DNA from: Sphingobium yanoikuyae | Lineage (GTDB): Bacteria; Pseudomonadota; Alphaproteobacteria; Sphingomonadales; Sphingomonadaceae | Length of the DNA: 64,000 bases | Reading direction: 5' to 3' | Assembly (NCBI RefSeq): GCF_013001025.1 | Contig: NZ_CP053021.1 | Coordinates: 2,063,501 to 2,127,500, forward strand | In this document: positions 7,513 to 16,537 of the stretch, piece after piece | Position numbering within the stretch: the stretch's first letter is position 1 | Layout of the letters: each line of letters opens with the position of its first letter | Translations under genes and position numbers: made by a program | The notes under the pieces: generated by a model | Told to the model about the DNA's origin: nothing | Database searches by the model: none | The model's input: only the letters and a program-made list of their open reading frames with translations

Positions 7513-8685
7513 ATGGAAACCAAGGCTGGCGATCCCGCCGCTTTCGCCCATTTCGACTTGTACCGCGTCCCATCCCCCGCCTTCGTCGTCGATGAAGCGG
7601 CGGTGCGACGCAACCTGTCGGTGCTGCGCGATATCGGCGACCGCGCCGGCATCAAGGTGCTGGGCGCGCTCAAGGCCTTTTCCATGTGGTCGCTGGGCGG
7701 CGTGCTGGGCGAATATCTCGACGGCGTCTGCGCCTCGGGCATCTATGAAGCGCGCCTTGGCCGCGAAGAATATCAGGGCGAGGTCGCAACCTATTGCGCC
7801 GCCTACAAGCCCGACGATCTGGCCGAAATCCTCAAGATTTCCGACCATGTGATCTTCAACAGCCCCGGCCAGATCGCCCGGATGAAGCCGGTGATCGATG
7901 CCGCCCGCGCCGACGGTCGCGTCTTCGACATCGGCCTGCGCATCAACCCCCTCCACCCGGAGGGCGAGGTGCCCAAATATGACCCCTCGCAGCCGCACAG
8001 CCGCCTGGGCTTCCCGGTCGACCAGTTGCGCGCAGAGCATCTGGACGGGGTGGCCGGCCTCCACGTCCACAATCTGTGCGAACAGGATTTCCTGCCGCTC
8101 CAGCGCACCTGGTCGGCGATCGAGCCGTTCGTTATGCCCCATGTCGCCGGCCTCAAATGGCTGAACTTCGGCGGTGGCCACCATGTCACCCGCGCCGACT
8201 ACCAGATCGACGAGCTGATCGCCTTCCTTCAGGCGATCAAGGCGCAGACGGGCCTTGAACTCTATATCGAGCCGGGCGAGGCGATGGCGCTCGATGCCGG
8301 CATCCTGGTCGGCGAGATCCTTGACGTGATCGACAATGGCATGCCCGTCGCCATCACCGACATCAGCGCCACCTGCCACATGCCCGACGTGATCGAGGCA
8401 CCCTATCGCCCCGCCATGCTGCATGAGCAGGAAGGCGGCCCGGTCACGCGCCTGGGCGGTCCATCCTGCCTGGCGGGTGATATCATCGGCGATTATCGGG
8501 TGCCCGGCGGCGCCGAACCCGGCGCCCGCATCGCCTTCCTGGACCAGGCCCATTATTCGATGGTGAAGACCAACACCTTCAACGGCGTGCCCCTGCCCGC
8601 CATCTGGCTGTGGAATTCCGCGAGCGATGAACTCCGGGAAATCCGCAGCTTTTCCTATGCGGATTTCAAGGGCCGGCTGTCCTGA
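7513..8685 (+). CDS. nspC: Carboxyspermidine/carboxynorspermidine decarboxylase
   Basis: PLP-dependent decarboxylase of the alanine-racemase fold that converts carboxyspermidine to spermidine (or carboxynorspermidine to norspermidine). The 390-residue protein has the PLP lysine in ALKAF (Lys54), a His-containing LNFGGGHH segment, and a late active-site region around GGPSCLAGD with Cys. ATG 7513 is preceded by AGGAG at 7498-7502, which overlaps the hydrolase stop. It completes the pathway begun by the dehydrogenase at 5061. The choice of spermidine over norspermidine is inferred from the adjacent ornithine decarboxylase, which supplies putrescine. Confidence 0.93.
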   Translation: METKAGDPAAFAHFDLYRVPSPAFVVDEAAVRRNLSVLRDIGDRAGIKVLGALKAFSMWSLGGVLGEYLDGVCASGIYEARLGREEYQGEVATYCAAYKPDDLAEILKISDHVIFNSPGQIARMKPVIDAARADGRVFDIGLRINPLHPEGEVPKYDPSQPHSRLGFPVDQLRAEHLDGVAGLHVHNLCEQDFLPLQRTWSAIEPFVMPHVAGLKWLNFGGGHHVTRADYQIDELIAFLQAIKAQTGLELYIEPGEAMALDAGILVGEILDVIDNGMPVAITDISATCHMPDVIEAPYRPAMLHEQEGGPVTRLGGPSCLAGDIIGDYRVPGGAEPGARIAFLDQAHYSMVKTNTFNGVPLPAIWLWNSASDELREIRSFSYADFKGRLS

Positions 8686-8720
8686 TTCCATTCCTGTTTC
8701 TGCCCGGCCGGGCGTGTGAA

Positions 8721-8743
8721 TTTCCACGTTAATTCCGTGGAAA
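8721..8743 (+). terminator. Small hairpin after nspC, possible weak terminator
   Basis: TTTCCACG (8721-8728) pairs perfectly with CGTGGAAA (8736-8743) around a 7-base loop. The following ACTATCTTT is only loosely T-rich. It sits 35 bases after the nspC stop and could end that transcript or be an operator for the downstream gene. Confidence 0.35.
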
Positions 8744-8878
8744 CTATCTTTCGTCCGGCCGAAATATCCTGTCTTTTCAACAGCCCATCCAGCATGACGC
8801 ACGTTTCATAGCAGGCTGCGCAACAAAATTTTCATATGCGCTTTACAGGGGGGACCCCACCGCATATATCGGCCGCTC

Positions 8879-8915
8879 GCTGCCCCATGGGACTTCCACC
8901 GCAAGGCAGCTTTTT
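8879..8915 (+). promoter_or_regulatory. Terminator-like hairpin plus T5 in the ODC leader (candidate attenuator)
   Basis: GCTGCC (8879-8884) pairs with GGCAGC (8905-8910) and is directly followed by TTTTT (8911-8915), then by the ribosome site GGAGG (8932-8936) and the TTG start of the decarboxylase. A terminator this close before a start codon suggests premature termination control. The stem is only 6 bp with a 20-base loop. The surrounding 8686-8945 region has no convincing gene apart from a 46-codon frame (ATG 8836 to TAG 8976) that spans the hairpin and overlaps the decarboxylase start. Confidence 0.4.
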
Positions 8916-8945
8916 CGCCCTGAACTACACTGGAGGTCCCTTGAG

Positions 8946-10139
8946 TTGCACAAGCATCATAGCGCGCTGGGGGTAGCGACCGCCCTCACACCGGCAGCAC
9001 CGGTAACGCTGATCCGTCCCGAAGCCGCAGCTCGGGCCGCCCGTTTCTTCACTGAGAAGTTTCCGGGTCGCTCGCTCTATGCAGTCAAGGCGAATCCGTC
9101 TCCTGATCTGATCCGTACGCTTTTCGATTCGGGCATCACGCATTTCGACGTGGCTTCAATTGCCGAAGTGCGTCTCGTTGCCGAAACGCTCGAAGGCAAG
9201 GCCAAGCTCTGCTTCATGCACCCGGTCAAGGCCGAGGAAGCAATCGCAGAAGCTTACCATGTCCATGGCGTGCGCACCTTCTCGCTCGACACGATCGACG
9301 AGCTGGAAAAGATCATGCGCGCCACCGGTGATGCGACCGATCTGGAGCTGTGCGTGCGCCTGCGCGTTTCGTCCGAACATTCGGAACTCAGCCTAGCGTC
9401 GAAGTTCGGCGCGGAGCTGGGCGAGACCCGCGAACTGCTGATGGCAACCCGTCAGGCTGCCGATGCGCTGGGCATCTGCTTCCATGTCGGCAGCCAGGCG
9501 ATGAGCCCCCAGGCCTATAGCGATGCGATCGAGCGCGTGCGCGCCGCGATCGTCGATGCGGCCGTCACGGTCGACATCATCGATGTCGGCGGCGGCTTCC
9601 CGTCCATATATCCGGGCATGGAGCCGGTCGCGCTCGAAAATTATTTCGAGGCGATCCACCGCGGCTTCGAAAGCCTGCCGGTCAGCTACTCGTCGGAACT
9701 GTGGTGTGAACCCGGCCGCGCGCTGTCGGCGGAATATAGCTCGATCATCGTGCGCGTCGAACGCCGCCGTGGCCAGGAACTCTACATCAACGACGGCGCT
9801 TATGGCGCGCTGTTCGATGCCGCGCATATCGGCTGGCGCTTCCCCGTCGCCCTTCTGCGCGAGGATGAGAGCGAGGAAGAGCTGGAAGGCTTCTCCTTCT
9901 ATGGCCCGACCTGCGATGACATGGACCATATGGTCGGCCCGTTCATGCTCCCGGCGGACGTGAAGGTCGGCGACTATATCGAGATCGGCATGCTCGGCGC
10001 CTATGGCGCGGCAATGCGCACCGGCTTCAACGGCTTCACGTCGGAATCGACGATCGAAGTGTCGGACGAGCCGATGGCCAGCCTCTATGCCGAAACGCTG
10101 CCGGCCCGTCGTCGCGCAACTGTCATCAAGCTCGGTTAA
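8946..10139 (+). CDS. Ornithine (lysine/ornithine) decarboxylase, eukaryotic-type
   Basis: PLP enzyme that decarboxylates ornithine to putrescine, the diamine input for the carboxyspermidine route upstream. The 397-residue alanine-racemase-fold protein carries the PLP lysine in YAVKAN (Lys48), a glycine-rich DVGGGFPS phosphate-binding motif, WCEPGRAL, and the catalytic Cys in GPTCDDMD. The start is TTG 8946 with GGAGG 9 bases upstream. Lysine or diaminopimelate as alternative substrates cannot be fully excluded, but GPTCD and length fit ornithine decarboxylase. The leader contains a possible attenuator, and a strong terminator follows the gene. Confidence 0.92.
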   Translation: MHKHHSALGVATALTPAAPVTLIRPEAAARAARFFTEKFPGRSLYAVKANPSPDLIRTLFDSGITHFDVASIAEVRLVAETLEGKAKLCFMHPVKAEEAIAEAYHVHGVRTFSLDTIDELEKIMRATGDATDLELCVRLRVSSEHSELSLASKFGAELGETRELLMATRQAADALGICFHVGSQAMSPQAYSDAIERVRAAIVDAAVTVDIIDVGGGFPSIYPGMEPVALENYFEAIHRGFESLPVSYSSELWCEPGRALSAEYSSIIVRVERRRGQELYINDGAYGALFDAAHIGWRFPVALLREDESEEELEGFSFYGPTCDDMDHMVGPFMLPADVKVGDYIEIGMLGAYGAAMRTGFNGFTSESTIEVSDEPMASLYAETLPARRRATVIKLG

Positions 10140-10216
10140 GACGGGCACCGCTCCCCTTTAGGAGAGGATGCCCGTCCAACGGCCCGCATAGGCCGAGGAT
10201 CGAACGAAAGACTATA

Positions 10217-10255
10217 TCCCTCGCTGCCGCCCCCTCGCAGCGAGGGATTTTCTTT
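10217..10255 (+). terminator. Intrinsic terminator of the ornithine decarboxylase gene
   Basis: TCCCTCGCTGC (10217-10227) pairs with GCAGCGAGGGA (10237-10247) around a 9-base loop and is followed by TTTTCTTT. An additional hairpin (GACGGGCA/TGCCCGTC) lies just after the stop codon. Together they fill the 163-base gap before the convergent methyltransferase gene. Confidence 0.85.
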
Positions 10256-10302
10256 GGGGCATTTTACCCCTCCACGACGGTGTGAACTTCGTAGGAAATC
10301 GC

Positions 10303-11508
10303 TCAGGGGCGCCGGAAAATCCCGACCAGTTCGACATGGGTGGACCAGCGGAACTGGCCGACCGGCATGACGCTGTCGAGCACATAGCCACCCGCCACCA
10401 GATGCGCGGCGTCGCGGGCGAAGCTGCCCGGATTGCACGAGACATAGGCGATCAGCGGCACGGTCGACTGCGCCAATTGCATCGCCTGCTCACGCGCACC
10501 CGCACGGGGCGGATCGATCACCACGGCAGCAAAGCGGTTCAGTTCCTCCAGCGTCAGCGGACGGCGGAACAGGTCGCGATGATCCGCCACCATGCGCCGC
10601 TGCGCGCGATGGCCGGCGAGTTTCAGCGACAACACCAGATCGCGCGCACCCTCCGCCGCATAGACCGGCCGATTGGCGCCGATCGCCAGCGCAAAGGTGC
10701 CAAGACCGCAGAACAGGTCGGCGACCGCGCCGGTCGCGGGCAACGCATCCTGCACTGCCTTGACCAGCGCCGCCTCGCCATCCGGCGTCGCCTGCAGGAA
10801 GGAATAGGGAGGGAAGCCCACCGCTACGCCTCCAAAGCTGACGGTTACCGGCTCCGGCTCCCAGCGCGTCTCCGGGCCATCGCCCTGGTCGATGGTCAGC
10901 CGCGCCAGAGAGTGTCCGCAGGCAAAATCACCCAGCGCCTCGTCCGCCGCCAGCCCCTCGACCTTCACGCCTTCCAGCAACAGGTCGACGCCCTGATCGG
11001 TCAGCGACATGCGCACATGCGCGGCGCGCTTGTCGGGCAGGCAGGTCAGCAGCATCGTCCGCAGCGGCGCGATCAGCGCGAACAGGCGCGGATCGAGGAT
11101 CTCGCACATCGTCAGATCGACCAGCACATGGCTACCCTGCTCCGCAAAGCCGATGGTGATCCGCTTGCCCTGCCGCGAGGCGCGCAGCGAGGCGCGGCGA
11201 CGCGTGCGCGGTGGCGAAACATGGGCCGGCAGCACCGTCTGCGGCACCACGCCCTGCCCGGCCAGCGCACCGGTCACGCGGGCGCTGACGAAATCAGCGA
11301 GGCTCGGCTCGTCAATCTGCTGCAGCTCGCAGCCACCGCAGCCGGGAAAATGGACGCAGGGCGCGTCGACATGGTGCGGGCCGGCGATGATGCTGCCGTC
11401 GGCAGCGATCCGGTCGCCCGGCGCTACCAGTGCGAAATGCCGCCCATCGGCGGTGACGCCATCGCCCTTGGCGGCGATGCGGAGGATGAGATCATTATCT
11501 TGGGTCAC
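10303..11508 (-). CDS. rlmD: Class I SAM-dependent RNA uracil-C5 methyltransferase (TrmA/RlmC/RlmD family), Fe-S type
   Basis: Methylates a uracil C5 in RNA, most likely 23S rRNA. The 401-residue protein has a 4Fe-4S ligand pattern Cys51, Cys57, Cys60 and Cys135, close to the C-x5-C-x2-C-x71-C of E. coli RlmD, a SAM motif ADLFCGLGTFAL, DPPRAG, and the nucleophilic Cys in YVSCNPG. A full TRAM domain seems reduced at the N-terminus. The start is GTG 11508, overlapping the stop of the upstream NAD(P)HX gene by 4 bases. The exact target base (U1939, U747 or other) is inferred only from family membership. Confidence 0.88.
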   Translation of the reverse strand: MTQDNDLILRIAAKGDGVTADGRHFALVAPGDRIAADGSIIAGPHHVDAPCVHFPGCGGCELQQIDEPSLADFVSARVTGALAGQGVVPQTVLPAHVSPPRTRRRASLRASRQGKRITIGFAEQGSHVLVDLTMCEILDPRLFALIAPLRTMLLTCLPDKRAAHVRMSLTDQGVDLLLEGVKVEGLAADEALGDFACGHSLARLTIDQGDGPETRWEPEPVTVSFGGVAVGFPPYSFLQATPDGEAALVKAVQDALPATGAVADLFCGLGTFALAIGANRPVYAAEGARDLVLSLKLAGHRAQRRMVADHRDLFRRPLTLEELNRFAAVVIDPPRAGAREQAMQLAQSTVPLIAYVSCNPGSFARDAAHLVAGGYVLDSVMPVGQFRWSTHVELVGIFRRP

Positions 11509-12896
11509 AGCCGCGAGCCGATAGCGGCTGGAAGCGCGGCAAGCAAATCATCCGCGACAAACGCCGCCCCGGCCCGGCGCGCAGCCTCCCCATGCAGCCA
11601 CACCGCCTCGCACGCTGCACGAAACGGATCGCCGGTCACGGCCAGTCGCCCGGCCGCCAGGCCAGCCAGCACATCGCCCGTGCCGGCGGTGGACAGCCAG
11701 GTCGAAGCGCTCCGCGCCACGGCTACCCGGCCATCCGGCGCGGCGATCACGCTATCCGCGCCCTTATAGACGACAACCGACCTTGTCATGCGCGCGCCGG
11801 CCAGCGCCCGGTCGATCTTGCTGCCCGGCAGATCGCCGAAAAGCCGGACGAATTCGCCCTCATGCGGGGTGAGGACCGATCCGGCCGGGACATGGCTCTC
11901 AGCTTTGCCGGACAACAACGTCAGTGCATCGGCGTCCAGCACCAGCGGCCGCCCGCATGCCAGCGCAACATCAAGCCCCGCCTGCGCCCCATCCTCCCGA
12001 CCCAATCCCGGACCGACCAGCACGGCCGCCAGCCGAGGGTCGGAAAGAGCATCGCTCAGGACAGTGACATCCTCAATCTGCTGATGAACGATGGCGTGCG
12101 GCCCAGACTCGCATGGCGAAGCGTCATAGCGCCTCACCATGCCGGCACCGGAATGGGCCGCCGCGGCTGCCGCCAGCGCCGCCGCGCCCGGCATAAGACC
12201 GCCGACAACGCCGACCAGACCTCGGCTATATTTATGCGCAGCGGCGACAGGCGCGCGAAGCTGCGGCGGTGCGAGCGCATGCACATCCTGCGGCATGGCG
12301 AGGCCGATGTCCGCCCGCACCAACTTTCCCATGAGGCTGGCCGCCGGCTGCAACAGATGCGCGGACTTGAACGCGCCCAATGCGATCGTCACGTCGAACT
12401 TCGGCACCGCCGACAATAGCTGGCCGTCATCCGTCCCCACGCCGCTCGGCAGGTCTATCGCATAGCTGTGATTGGCATGCGCCACCAATGCGCCCAAGCG
12501 TTCCGCTACCGCCGCATCCAGGCCGCGCGTCAGCCCCGTGCCGAACAGCGCGTCGACCAGTTGTGCCGCCGGCGCGGCATCCGCCAGCGCCTCTACCGGG
12601 CCGTCCCATAATGCCCTGGCCCGCTGGGCCGATGCGGTTCGGCTGTCCCCCAGGGAGGCGACCCGCGCCGGCACGCCCAGTTCGCGCAATATACGGGCAA
12701 TAACAAAACCATCACCGCCGTTGTTTCCAGGACCACAGAGGATCAGCGCGTCCCGTCGATGCCCGGCACGCCAGATGATCTGCGCCGCCGCCGCACCGGC
12801 TCGTTCCATCAGTTCATAGGGATGGACGCCAGCATCGAACGCCGCCTGCTCGGCCGCGCTCATGGCTGCTGCCGTCAATATCGGGTCGAGTGCCAT
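11505..12896 (-). CDS. nnr: Bifunctional NAD(P)H-hydrate epimerase/ADP-dependent dehydratase
   Basis: Repairs hydrated, inactive NADH and NADPH. The N-terminal YjeF_N epimerase domain occupies about residues 1-210, with GNNGGDGFV near 60. The C-terminal carbohydrate-kinase-like dehydratase domain occupies about 225-463, with TPHEGEF and the nucleotide-binding GTGDVLAGL. The length of 463 residues suits the fused form. ATG 12896 shares one base with the stop of the upstream lipoprotein gene (TGATG), so the three genes here form a tightly coupled unit. Confidence 0.93.
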   Translation of the reverse strand: MALDPILTAAAMSAAEQAAFDAGVHPYELMERAGAAAAQIIWRAGHRRDALILCGPGNNGGDGFVIARILRELGVPARVASLGDSRTASAQRARALWDGPVEALADAAPAAQLVDALFGTGLTRGLDAAVAERLGALVAHANHSYAIDLPSGVGTDDGQLLSAVPKFDVTIALGAFKSAHLLQPAASLMGKLVRADIGLAMPQDVHALAPPQLRAPVAAAHKYSRGLVGVVGGLMPGAAALAAAAAAHSGAGMVRRYDASPCESGPHAIVHQQIEDVTVLSDALSDPRLAAVLVGPGLGREDGAQAGLDVALACGRPLVLDADALTLLSGKAESHVPAGSVLTPHEGEFVRLFGDLPGSKIDRALAGARMTRSVVVYKGADSVIAAPDGRVAVARSASTWLSTAGTGDVLAGLAAGRLAVTGDPFRAACEAVWLHGEAARRAGAAFVADDLLAALPAAIGSRL

Positions 12897-13252
12897 CAAT
12901 TCGGCTTGGCCGCCACAGTAGCGGGCAGCCGATACTGGTCGGCACCGATCGCCACTTCGACCAGTCCCTTGCCGATAATGGTGAGCTTTGCCTCCTCGGC
13001 GCCATCGGCCGAAACCAGGCCACGCCCGTCCTGCACGATCCTTAGCCGCCGGAACCCGCCGTCGGGATGACGCAGGGTCAGCAGGCCGCCCTCGCGTTCG
13101 ACGCCACATTCTCGCGACCAATCGCCCTTGCCGATAGCGCAGTCGATCAAGTTGTCGTCATCGGCGATCGCCCCGCTCCCGCCGCCCTTGCCGTCACATC
13201 CCGCCAAGGCCAGCCCCGCCAGCATCAGTGCGCCAGACAATCGCAGCCCCAT
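12896..13252 (-). CDS. Small predicted lipoprotein of unknown function
   Basis: A 118-residue protein with a lipoprotein signal peptide ending in the lipobox LALAGC; Cys at about residue 20 is the lipidation site. The mature part has two further cysteines (DCAIG and ECGVE, about 10 residues apart) that could form a disulfide, and beta-rich sequence after them. ATG 13252 is preferred over ATG 13273 because AGGGGA lies 7 bases upstream. It is translationally coupled to nnr but shows no recognisable enzymatic motif. Confidence 0.75.
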   Translation of the reverse strand: MGLRLSGALMLAGLALAGCDGKGGGSGAIADDDNLIDCAIGKGDWSRECGVEREGGLLTLRHPDGGFRRLRIVQDGRGLVSADGAEEAKLTIIGKGLVEVAIGADQYRLPATVAAKPN

Positions 13253-13304
13253 CAGAACATCCCCTTTCGACATCCTCTATGGCCCGGCGCGCCAGGCCCG
13301 ACCA

Positions 13305-14021
13305 TCAACTCAGCCGGTTACGGCATTCCAGCACGATCGGCCCGAGCAGATCGGCAAAGCGGCGCTGCCCGGCAGCATCGCCAACCAGATCCTGCCGCAT
13401 CTCGATCCCCAGATAGGGGATGCCATTGCCTTCCGCATGGCGGTTCATGGTCGCGTTGAGCAATTGCCCCGAATAGGGCAGTTGGTCGCCTACATTCAGC
13501 CCCGCCGCCTCCAGCATCGGAATGGCGATCCGCGCCGCCCGATCATCCTGATTATAGAGAATGCCGATGTCCCAGGGCCGCTGCTGCGCCGGATCGCTCG
13601 CCAGGCGCGGCGTGAAACTATGCATGGACAGGATGAAGGGTGACGTCATGCCGCCAAGCATGGCCGCCACCTGATGATGATAGGGATGATGGAAGCGGCG
13701 CATCCGTTCGGCCAGATCGGCGTCGCGATTACCCGGAATGGCATGGCCGTCACTCATCACCGACAGCAGGCCGGGCGCATCCTCTTCACGATTGAGGTCG
13801 ATGACCAGGCGGGAGATGCCGGCCAGGATCGCCGAGCAGTTCAGTTGCGCCGCGAGCAACTGGCTGACCTCCGCCACACCTATGTCGATCGCGATATGTT
13901 CGCGAAGCAGCGCCGGATCGATGCCCAGGTCGATATCGTCGGGGACATGGGCCGAGGCATGATCGACGATGATCAGCAGGTCGAGATCGCCCTCGCGCAC
14001 GGTGGTGAAGGCTTCGCTCAT
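13305..14021 (-). CDS. N-formylglutamate amidohydrolase family protein
   Basis: A zinc-type amidohydrolase fold of 238 residues. Family features are DHASAHVPDD near residue 20, SRLVIDLNR, and the SMHSFTP segment in the middle. Characterised members release formate from N-formylglutamate in histidine breakdown, but no hut genes are nearby, so a different N-acyl amino acid is possible. ATG 14021 overlaps the ispE stop as ATGA. It is the last gene of the minus-strand run that starts with ETF-QO. Confidence 0.88.
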   Translation of the reverse strand: MSEAFTTVREGDLDLLIIVDHASAHVPDDIDLGIDPALLREHIAIDIGVAEVSQLLAAQLNCSAILAGISRLVIDLNREEDAPGLLSVMSDGHAIPGNRDADLAERMRRFHHPYHHQVAAMLGGMTSPFILSMHSFTPRLASDPAQQRPWDIGILYNQDDRAARIAIPMLEAAGLNVGDQLPYSGQLLNATMNRHAEGNGIPYLGIEMRQDLVGDAAGQRRFADLLGPIVLECRNRLS

Positions 14022-14893
14022 GATGTCCTGATCCTCGTTTCCATCACCCACCAATCCGGATGATCGCGGCGCAGGGCCGCCGCGGCCTGCGCCATGGCCT
14101 GCCCGTCATCGAACAGCGCAAAACAGGTCGCGCCCGATCCGGACATGCGCACCAGCCGGGGAGCTTGCGCCTGCAACGCCTGCAGCACATCACCGATCAC
14201 CGGCGCCAACAGCCGGGCCGGCGCCTCCAGATCATTGCGGCCGGAACGCGCAAGCCCGTCAATATCCAGCGCGTCGAGCGGGCCGCGATCGATCCTGTCC
14301 CAGCCGGCAAAGACCGATGCCGTCGACACGCCGACCCTCGGATTGACCAGCAGCATCGGCCGGCACGATAGGTCATCCAGCGCCTGCGCCTCCAGCAGTT
14401 CGCCACGGCCGCGCACCAACTGCGTGGTACTGGCCAAGCAGGCCGGCACGTCCGAGCCAAGCAACAGGGATAATTGCTGTAATACAGTATCTTCTACCGC
14501 GAAGTTCCAGAGACGCGTCAGCAATCGCAGCGTCGCGGCGGCGTCCGCCGAGCCACCACCAATGCCGGATGCAACCGGCAGTCGCTTGTCGAGCCGAATA
14601 TCGGCGCCGACCGTTACCCCTGTGGCCGCCTGAAGGCGCCGCGCCGCTCGCATGACCAGATTGTCATCGTCGCCGCTCAGGCCCGCGCTGCAAGAGCCTT
14701 CCACGGCGAGCGTGATGACGCCGTCGTCGCGCTGCCGGGCATGGAGAATATCCCCATCCTCGGCAAAGACGAACAGGCTTTCCAGCGCATGATAGCCATC
14801 CGCGCGGCGCTCGCGCACGTGCAAAGCCAAATTGACTTTTGCGTAAGCAATTTCAGTTAGTTGTCCGGATATATTCACAGGATTTCGATACAA
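14018..14893 (-). CDS. ispE: 4-diphosphocytidyl-2-C-methyl-D-erythritol kinase
   Basis: Phosphorylates CDP-methylerythritol in the MEP isoprenoid pathway. The protein of up to 291 residues has AYAKVNL with the conserved Lys at about 19, and the GHMP ATP-binding loop LPVASGIGGGSADAA at about 105-119. The TTG at 14893 lies 2 bases after the TPR gene stop. GTG 14878 is an alternative start, and neither has a clear ribosome site, so translation probably relies on coupling to the upstream gene. Confidence 0.93.
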   Translation of the reverse strand: MYRNPVNISGQLTEIAYAKVNLALHVRERRADGYHALESLFVFAEDGDILHARQRDDGVITLAVEGSCSAGLSGDDDNLVMRAARRLQAATGVTVGADIRLDKRLPVASGIGGGSADAAATLRLLTRLWNFAVEDTVLQQLSLLLGSDVPACLASTTQLVRGRGELLEAQALDDLSCRPMLLVNPRVGVSTASVFAGWDRIDRGPLDALDIDGLARSGRNDLEAPARLLAPVIGDVLQALQAQAPRLVRMSGSGATCFALFDDGQAMAQAAAALRRDHPDWWVMETRIRTS

Positions 14894-14895
14894 TA

Positions 14896-16512
14896 TCAGG
14901 GCGCTGCATATTCGGGTTTCAGCCCTTCGCGGGCCTTGGCGTCAAGCCGATTGGCGACATCCCCCTCCGCGAAGACCGCCGCTGCGCGCCAGGCGTAGCG
15001 CGCTTCATAGCGGCGACCGGCGGTCCACAATGCGTCGCCCAGATGTTCGTTGATCGTGGCATCACCGGGCGCTCCGGCTGCGGCGCGTTCCAGCACCGGG
15101 ACTGCGCCCTTGACGTCCCCGGTCACGAACTTGGCCCAGCCAAGCGAGTCCGTGATCGACGCATCCTGCGGCTTGAGCGCGCTCGCCTTTTTCAGCAGGT
15201 CGAGCGCCACATCGACATTCTGCCGCCGTTCGATCTGGGCATAGCCAAGATAATTGAGGATGACCGGTTCATTCGGGGCCATGACGGCCGCTTTTTCGAG
15301 CACCGCGCGGGCCTCGTCCCACCGCTTGCCCTGTTCCAGCGCGCTGCCTTCGAACAGCAGCAGCGCCCAAGGCAGGCTGTCAGCCGAATAGCCCGCCTGC
15401 GCACGATGGAAAGCCGACGCAGCGCCGTCGAAATCTCCCGAATCCGCCAGCAATCGTCCAAGTCTTACAAGGCGTTCCGGCTCGGCATTGGGAGCCGATG
15501 CTAGGCTTTGCGCCAGTGCAATCGCACCGTCGCGATCCCCCGAGGCCGCCAGTGCCTCGACCAGTTCCGCCTGGGCGAGCGCGCCATACCAGCCAGTGAC
15601 TGGCAGCTTGCGCGCTTCCGCCGCCGCATAATTGGCGAGATCACCCGCCACCAGCAGTTTCGCCGCCACCAGATGCGGCTCGGCAGCGGCCGGATCGGCA
15701 AAGGTCGCGATCCGCGCCAGGCGAATGCCCAGCGCCGTGCCTGTTTCATCGGACGCGATGTCGACCGCGAGGCGGGCCAACAATTGCGCAAAGCCCTGCT
15801 TGGGTGTGAAGGGCGCGGCAATCGCTCCCGGCACCTTGCCGCGGACAACGTCCGTACGGGCCTTGGCGAAGCTCGCCTCATCGGCGGGCAGCAGGGCCAG
15901 GGCATCCGCCTTCGCCCGGCGCCCGGCCAGTTGCGCGGCGAAGGTCAGGCGCAGCGCTTCGTCGTCCGTCACGCGCAAGGCCAAAGCACGGCGCATCGCG
16001 CCAATGGCCTCTTCCTTGTCACCCCGTGCCATGGCCTGCAACGCCAGATGCTCGTCGAGATAGCGGGCGCCCAGCGCCCCGAACTTGTCCTTGCTGTCGA
16101 TGACGGGCGCCACATAGCGGCGCTGGCCCAGCGATATCCAGCTTTGCACGATCGGGGCGAGGAAGGAGAAATTGCCCTCCTCCACCAAGCGATCGGTGAA
16201 GGTCTGCGCCGTCGCCCAATCCTTGCGGCCCAATGCGTCGCAAATCCGCAGCAAGGTGCCGTCCCGCGGCAGCATGCCGCCCTCATCCAGCAACGCGGCC
16301 GATTGCAATGCCAGCGGCATGTCGCCGCTTTCCAGTGCCTGGACATAGGAACGGCGGGCAATGGCGAGGCTGGTCGGGTCGCCGGCGAGGGCCACACGAT
16401 AGCTGTCGACCGCAACGCCCAGCGCGCCTTCACCATCGGCAAGGCGCGCGCGGGCGTAGGCATGCAAGGCCATATCGGGATCGACCGATGCGCCGGCCAC
16501 AGCCGGCAGCAT
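14896..16512 (-). CDS. Tetratricopeptide-repeat protein, probably exported
   Basis: About 538 residues of helical repeats; the clearest TPR units are in the last 200 residues (NYLGYAQIERR, DSLGWAKFVTGD, EHLGDALW), a pattern seen in envelope-associated TPR proteins. A hydrophobic stretch GLLLMLPAVAGA reads like the second half of a signal peptide. The start is unclear: ATG 16512 has AGGA 9 bases upstream but would cut the signal peptide, TTG 16518 is possible, and a full signal peptide would need a rare ATT start near 16554 inside the ETF-QO gene. Interaction partners are unknown. Confidence 0.75.
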   Translation of the reverse strand: MLPAVAGASVDPDMALHAYARARLADGEGALGVAVDSYRVALAGDPTSLAIARRSYVQALESGDMPLALQSAALLDEGGMLPRDGTLLRICDALGRKDWATAQTFTDRLVEEGNFSFLAPIVQSWISLGQRRYVAPVIDSKDKFGALGARYLDEHLALQAMARGDKEEAIGAMRRALALRVTDDEALRLTFAAQLAGRRAKADALALLPADEASFAKARTDVVRGKVPGAIAAPFTPKQGFAQLLARLAVDIASDETGTALGIRLARIATFADPAAAEPHLVAAKLLVAGDLANYAAAEARKLPVTGWYGALAQAELVEALAASGDRDGAIALAQSLASAPNAEPERLVRLGRLLADSGDFDGAASAFHRAQAGYSADSLPWALLLFEGSALEQGKRWDEARAVLEKAAVMAPNEPVILNYLGYAQIERRQNVDVALDLLKKASALKPQDASITDSLGWAKFVTGDVKGAVPVLERAAAGAPGDATINEHLGDALWTAGRRYEARYAWRAAAVFAEGDVANRLDAKAREGLKPEYAAP

Positions 16513-16537
16513 CAGCAACAGTCCTGGAATCAGGCCC

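Noticed and set aside
8794..8811. Five-codon frame (MTHVS) in the ODC leader as a possible leader peptide
   Set aside because: It has no ribosome site, no ornithine- or proline-related codon bias, and is too short to distinguish from chance.
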